Below the pieces are notes generated by a model, which searched no databases, had not been told where the DNA came from, and worked only from the letters and a program-made list of their open reading frames with translations. Below, one piece after another: positions 13,631 to 16,539 of a stretch of DNA of 16,539 nucleotides. This stretch comes from Desulfocapsa sp. (GTDB lineage: Bacteria; Desulfobacterota; Desulfobulbia; Desulfobulbales; Desulfocapsaceae): NCBI GenBank assembly GCA_029934915.1, contig JAOZLI010000027.1, positions 1-16,539 on the forward strand, read 5' to 3'. Made by a program: the position numbers and the translations under genes. How positions within the stretch are numbered: position 1 is the stretch's first letter; each line of letters starts with the position of its first letter.

Positions 13631-14345
13631 AATCCTCAGCTGCCAGCCAGCCGCTACGCCCTGTTTCATCCTCCACCAGCACATAGTTGTTGTGAATTTT
13701 CAGGGGCGTAAGCAACCTTCCTTCCTGTATAGTTCCCGTCGATGCTGCTGATGCAAAGGGTGAGACCTGCAGCCTTGCATCCCGGGCTACCACCACCCCG
13801 TCCTGATAATGGAGATAGCTGCCATACATTCCCAGCCCCGCAGCTATACTGAGTAACAGACAGAATAGTGCCCACATCCTGCGCGGTCCTGTTTGCAAAG
13901 GCAAAAGAGTTGGCGGCACAAGCAACACCACTGCAAAACAGACAAACCCGCCTGCGGCAAGTATCGTCCACTGGTTTAGGCCCAATAATCCGACAAAACG
14001 CTGAGTGAGATTCTGTTCTTCCTGGAAAAGCCCTTTTTCTTTACGCAAAAGTTCCAGATTTCCCTGAATATCAGAATCCCCCGGTTGCAGATAAGAAGCA
14101 CGCTTATAATTGAGTATTGCCATGCCCGTTTGATCTGCCTGGGCATAGCTGGTAGCCAGGTTATACAGGAGTGCCGCAGACACACCATTTTCGCTCAGTT
14201 TTTCAAATGTCTCAATGGCACGTTGATAGTCACCTGTTTCATAGGCCATTATTCCCTGCTCAAACGTATTTTCAGAAGCCATCAGCGGATGGCTAAACAG
14301 CGTCAGGAAGAAACCTGAAAGTAATAATATTATTTTGTAACTCAT
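13608..14345 (-). CDS. batE: BatE-like aerotolerance protein (TPR plus SH3-like domain)
   Basis: 245 residues: signal peptide 1-23 (cleavage near LMASE), TPR units about 27-100 (ENTFEQGIMAYETGDYQRAI ... ALLYNLATSYAQ ... AILNYKRASYLQPGD), two membrane segments at about 124-149 and 156-179, and a C-terminal SH3-like domain about 183-240 (VVVARDARLQVSPF ... GRSGWLAAEDF). This is the usual BatE layout. Its ATG overlaps the TGA of the batD gene (ATGA), so it is the last gene of a coupled Bat operon. Bat proteins were first linked to oxygen tolerance in Bacteroides; the biochemical role is unsettled and is thought to be an envelope complex with MoxR and VWA proteins. The 3' end overlaps the acyltransferase gene on the other strand. 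Confidence 0.85.
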   Translation of the reverse strand: MSYKIILLLSGFFLTLFSHPLMASENTFEQGIMAYETGDYQRAIETFEKLSENGVSAALLYNLATSYAQADQTGMAILNYKRASYLQPGDSDIQGNLELLRKEKGLFQEEQNLTQRFVGLLGLNQWTILAAGGFVCFAVVLLVPPTLLPLQTGPRRMWALFCLLLSIAAGLGMYGSYLHYQDGVVVARDARLQVSPFASAASTGTIQEGRLLTPLKIHNNYVLVEDETGRSGWLAAEDFIQIATF

Positions 14346-16171
14346 AACAGTGCTTCCAGTTCTTTTTTCAATCCTGCAGAAAATTCCTGCATCTGCTCTT
14401 TACTCAATTCCTGACCACTATAGGCAGATTCTTCTGCCGCTTTGAATATGCCCACAAGGACAGAATCCGGAGTCAATCTTCCCTGCAAGTCGGACAGGGT
14501 TATGGCAGCGGCTTCCATATCCCAGAGTAATCCGAGCTGCTCTTGAATAAGTGTTCTGCAGGAACGTAAGAAACCATGACTATCACCCGCTGTAAAACAC
14601 AATGACATCTCTTTTTCCCGCTGACTCTGCAGCTGTTGCATACTTCGCTGCCGTTGCAAACGTGGATTCCCAGCCAGTTTTGCCTGACGAAATCTTACGA
14701 TCATAACGATACCGATCAGGAACAACACCATAGCACAAAACAGAAGAAACCAGCGATTAACAAAGAGAGGTTCCAGCTTTGTATTCATTTTTCCTGAATC
14801 AAGCTGCAAAGGTGCCAGCCCTGGCAATAGTTGTTTCGTCTCCGTCTTATTTGTTTGGACAACGTCTATTTCTTCCTCATCCACCATTCCAGCATGCAGC
14901 GAAGTATCCTTCGCATTGTCGTATGCAGCCAGAACACTTTGAATATTTAAAGGAATTGGAGCTGAAACAAGGTTTTTATACCGCTGAGCATGAGGGTCAA
15001 AATAGCTAAAAGCCAGGGAAGGAACGTGTTTCACATCATCACTTTTCGCAACAAGCGCCTGTTCAAAGACCTTTTTCCCCAGGTTACGTCGCCCTTCTTG
15101 ATGAAAAACAGAGGATGGCGAATAACTTTTCCATCCCTCTTTCTCTTGTAACTCAGGAGCCTGTACCCGATCGAAATTGCCTTCTCCGCTCACGGTCATG
15201 GTTAAGGTTACAGGATCACCTTTAGCAATAACCAACGGTTCAGCATTCACTTGTAGATGAAATTCACCGATGGCTCCACTGAAATTTGCTGGTTTTCCCT
15301 CTTCTGGGAGAGACAGAACCTGCATCTCAAGTTTTGGGCTGGTCACTTTCACCTCTTTTTCCCGGTAAGAGGAGAAAAAGTCACCAAAAAAACTGTTTCT
15401 GCCAAAGGAATCTCTTCGCTGTTGGCGCAGCAATAAGGTCGCATCAAGTTCCATGCTCAGCGTATGCGCGCCCTCTTTAATTCCGGTGAGAGCAGAATCC
15501 CATATAAGAACGGCATAACGGCTGTTACCCACTACCTCACGTGTGCGAGTGGGCTCGCCCGTTAGTTGCTCCAGAACAAAACCTTCTCCTGTTAATTGTG
15601 GTACGCTGTTTAAATTGGCTTGCAATCCATCCCGGAAATAAACCTTGATCTCGACAGGAACAACCTCCCCGCTATAACTGGCCTGTTTTTCAGGAACGAC
15701 CCGCATAAAGGCGACTTCATCCGCCTCTCCCGATCCTAACCGTGTAGTGGAAGTTGCCCCCTTCGCGGCTGGCTGTGCCTGGGTAGTTTGCTTCGCGTCC
15801 GTCACTGTAAAAGGGATAGCTGCCGTTTCTACCAGCCCCTCTTTGGTTTCAATTTTGATGGGTGGAATAATGAAAGATCCCGAGCGCAGGGCCTCCACAA
15901 GGTAGGTAGAGGTAACAGATGCGGAGTAGTCTCCATTGATAATCTGCACCTGAGTTGATTGCCCGCGCGGATGAAAGCGAAGATCCTCAACTTCAGGAAC
16001 CTGTGGCTGAAATGATCGCACGCCCTGCACGTTGATGGAAAGTTGCGCTGCCCGACCCACAGGAAAACTCTGCACACTCAGTGTGGCTGTAGCTGTTACT
16101 TCGGCATGCAGTGTTGAAACACCTGTCACAAGCCACAGCAGCAAAGATAAAAAACATAAATACCTTTTCAT
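14342..16171 (-). CDS. batD: BatD-like aerotolerance protein
   Basis: 609 residues from the ATG at 16171, chosen because AAAGGA ends 6 nt before it; in-frame GTG 16174 and TTG 16177 are less likely. Signal peptide 1-23 (cleavage near LHAEV). A large periplasmic part of beta-sandwich modules shows BatD landmarks: LSVQSFPVGRAAQLSINVQG near the N-terminus, FIIPPIKIETKEG, EVVPVEIKVYFRDG, and VTLTMTVSGEGNFDRVQAPEL. One membrane segment at about 471-493 (WFLLFCAMVLFLIGIVMIV) is followed by a cytosolic helical tail of about 115 residues. Its start overlaps the upstream stop by one base (TGATG) and its stop overlaps the batE start (ATGA), so translation is coupled through the operon. Assignment is by domain order and position; individual sequence identity could not be computed. 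Confidence 0.9.
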   Translation of the reverse strand: MKRYLCFLSLLLWLVTGVSTLHAEVTATATLSVQSFPVGRAAQLSINVQGVRSFQPQVPEVEDLRFHPRGQSTQVQIINGDYSASVTSTYLVEALRSGSFIIPPIKIETKEGLVETAAIPFTVTDAKQTTQAQPAAKGATSTTRLGSGEADEVAFMRVVPEKQASYSGEVVPVEIKVYFRDGLQANLNSVPQLTGEGFVLEQLTGEPTRTREVVGNSRYAVLIWDSALTGIKEGAHTLSMELDATLLLRQQRRDSFGRNSFFGDFFSSYREKEVKVTSPKLEMQVLSLPEEGKPANFSGAIGEFHLQVNAEPLVIAKGDPVTLTMTVSGEGNFDRVQAPELQEKEGWKSYSPSSVFHQEGRRNLGKKVFEQALVAKSDDVKHVPSLAFSYFDPHAQRYKNLVSAPIPLNIQSVLAAYDNAKDTSLHAGMVDEEEIDVVQTNKTETKQLLPGLAPLQLDSGKMNTKLEPLFVNRWFLLFCAMVLFLIGIVMIVRFRQAKLAGNPRLQRQRSMQQLQSQREKEMSLCFTAGDSHGFLRSCRTLIQEQLGLLWDMEAAAITLSDLQGRLTPDSVLVGIFKAAEESAYSGQELSKEQMQEFSAGLKKELEALL

Positions 16172-16539
16172 CACCAATCCTTTAGTATCTGTTGATTATC
16201 GGCGTTCCCCTGACGTGCCGCGGGAACAAAGTTTAGTTCCCCCTCTTCATCCTTCAAACTATTTAAGAGCTGCATGGCTTCCTCGTCTGTCATCTTTCCC
16301 TGCTCCCTCCGCCGGGCTGCTCTTTGCCGGGCCTCCTCGGCCTGCTGCTCCTGTTGTTCTTTTTCACTGGCTTGTGCTTCCTGCGATTTTTCCTGCGACT
16401 CATCTTTTTCTTCAGCACCTGCCTGTTCCTGCTGTTCTTCATCCTGGCCTTCTTCAGACTGCTTTTCAGACGAGTCAGAATTCTGCTGTTTGTCCTGCCC
16501 GTCTGCCTTTTCGCTGTCCTGCTTATCACCATCCTGCTT
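16171..16539 (-). CDS. BatC-like or fused BatB/C protein, C-terminal part, 5' end outside window
   Basis: The frame runs in from the right edge for 122 residues and stops at TGA 16173-16171, overlapping the batD ATG. The first 80 residues visible are extreme low complexity, dominated by Gln, Glu, Asp, Lys and Ser (for example DEEQQEQAGAEEKDE). They lead to a basic patch (RQRAARRREQ) and a conserved-looking end, KMTDEEAMQLLNSLKDEEG, finishing in KDW. In Bat operons the gene before batD encodes a TPR protein (BatC) or a VWA-TPR fusion with just such an acidic tail and a terminal EEAxxLLxxLxxEE motif. The TPR and VWA parts lie beyond the window. A different open frame in this segment (16290-16532) is a shadow. 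Confidence 0.8.
   Translation of the reverse strand, partial: KQDGDKQDSEKADGQDKQQNSDSSEKQSEEGQDEEQQEQAGAEEKDESQEKSQEAQASEKEQQEQQAEEARQRAARRREQGKMTDEEAMQLLNSLKDEEGELNFVPAARQGNADNQQILKDW

Noticed and set aside
16290..16532. Arg/Lys/Ser-rich minus-strand frame of 80 codons
   Set aside because: Out-of-frame reading of the low-complexity BatC-like tail; the frame that stops at the batD start is the real one.

Overview
The window looks like a chromosomal segment from a Gram-negative, probably anaerobic deltaproteobacterium; a relative of the Desulfobulbales is my best guess. This is inferred from gene content and protein style (Bat aerotolerance genes, a short DksA/TraR zinc-finger protein, many lipoproteins and periplasmic proteins, moderate-to-low GC by eye). 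No marker gene is present to prove it. There is no rRNA, tRNA, CRISPR array, phage gene or intact transposase. The genes are organised in short, tightly coupled operons.

Layout. (1) 1-1242, minus strand: a partner-switching pair, a STAS-PilZ fusion (anti-sigma-factor antagonist joined to a c-di-GMP-binding type domain) followed by an RsbW/SpoIIAB-like ATPase that runs off the left edge. (2) 1243-1513: a divergent intergenic region with a good sigma-70-like promoter for the rightward operon and an imperfect 22-bp inverted repeat. (3) 1514-3864, plus strand: a four-gene operon of two tandem DUF1538 membrane proteins, a divergent PII-like protein and a two-CBS-domain protein. It has the architecture of a transporter with soluble nucleotide-sensing regulators and is the best candidate here for an uncharacterised system. 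(4) 3882-4562, minus: an exported cupredoxin-like plus rhodanese protein. (5) 4701-8887, minus: a large multi-pass membrane protein with a tandem acidic 13-residue repeat, translationally coupled to a lipoprotein carrying a peptidoglycan-binding domain and two SH3-like domains; function unknown, probably envelope-associated. (6) 8888-9650: a 763-bp gene-free stretch with a long near-perfect hairpin repeat of a dispersed type. (7) 9651-10004, plus: a DksA/TraR-family zinc-finger protein. (8) 10064-12578, minus: a HAMP-linked class III adenylate/guanylate cyclase followed 7 nt later by a TPR-like lipoprotein. (9) 12848-13630, plus: a PlsC-type acyltransferase whose 3' end overlaps that of the next operon. 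(10) 13608-16539, minus: the distal part of a Bat operon (BatC-like tail, BatD, BatE) with stop/start overlaps, entering from beyond the right edge.

Taken together, the window is rich in signalling (partner switching, PilZ, PII-like, CBS, cyclase, DksA-like) and in envelope functions (BatC-E, lipoproteins, SH3-like and peptidoglycan-binding domains, acyltransferase). Divergent or convergent intergenic gaps hold short inverted repeats, at least three of which share a TTGTTCAA...TAACTT-type core or tail, suggesting a small dispersed non-coding element.
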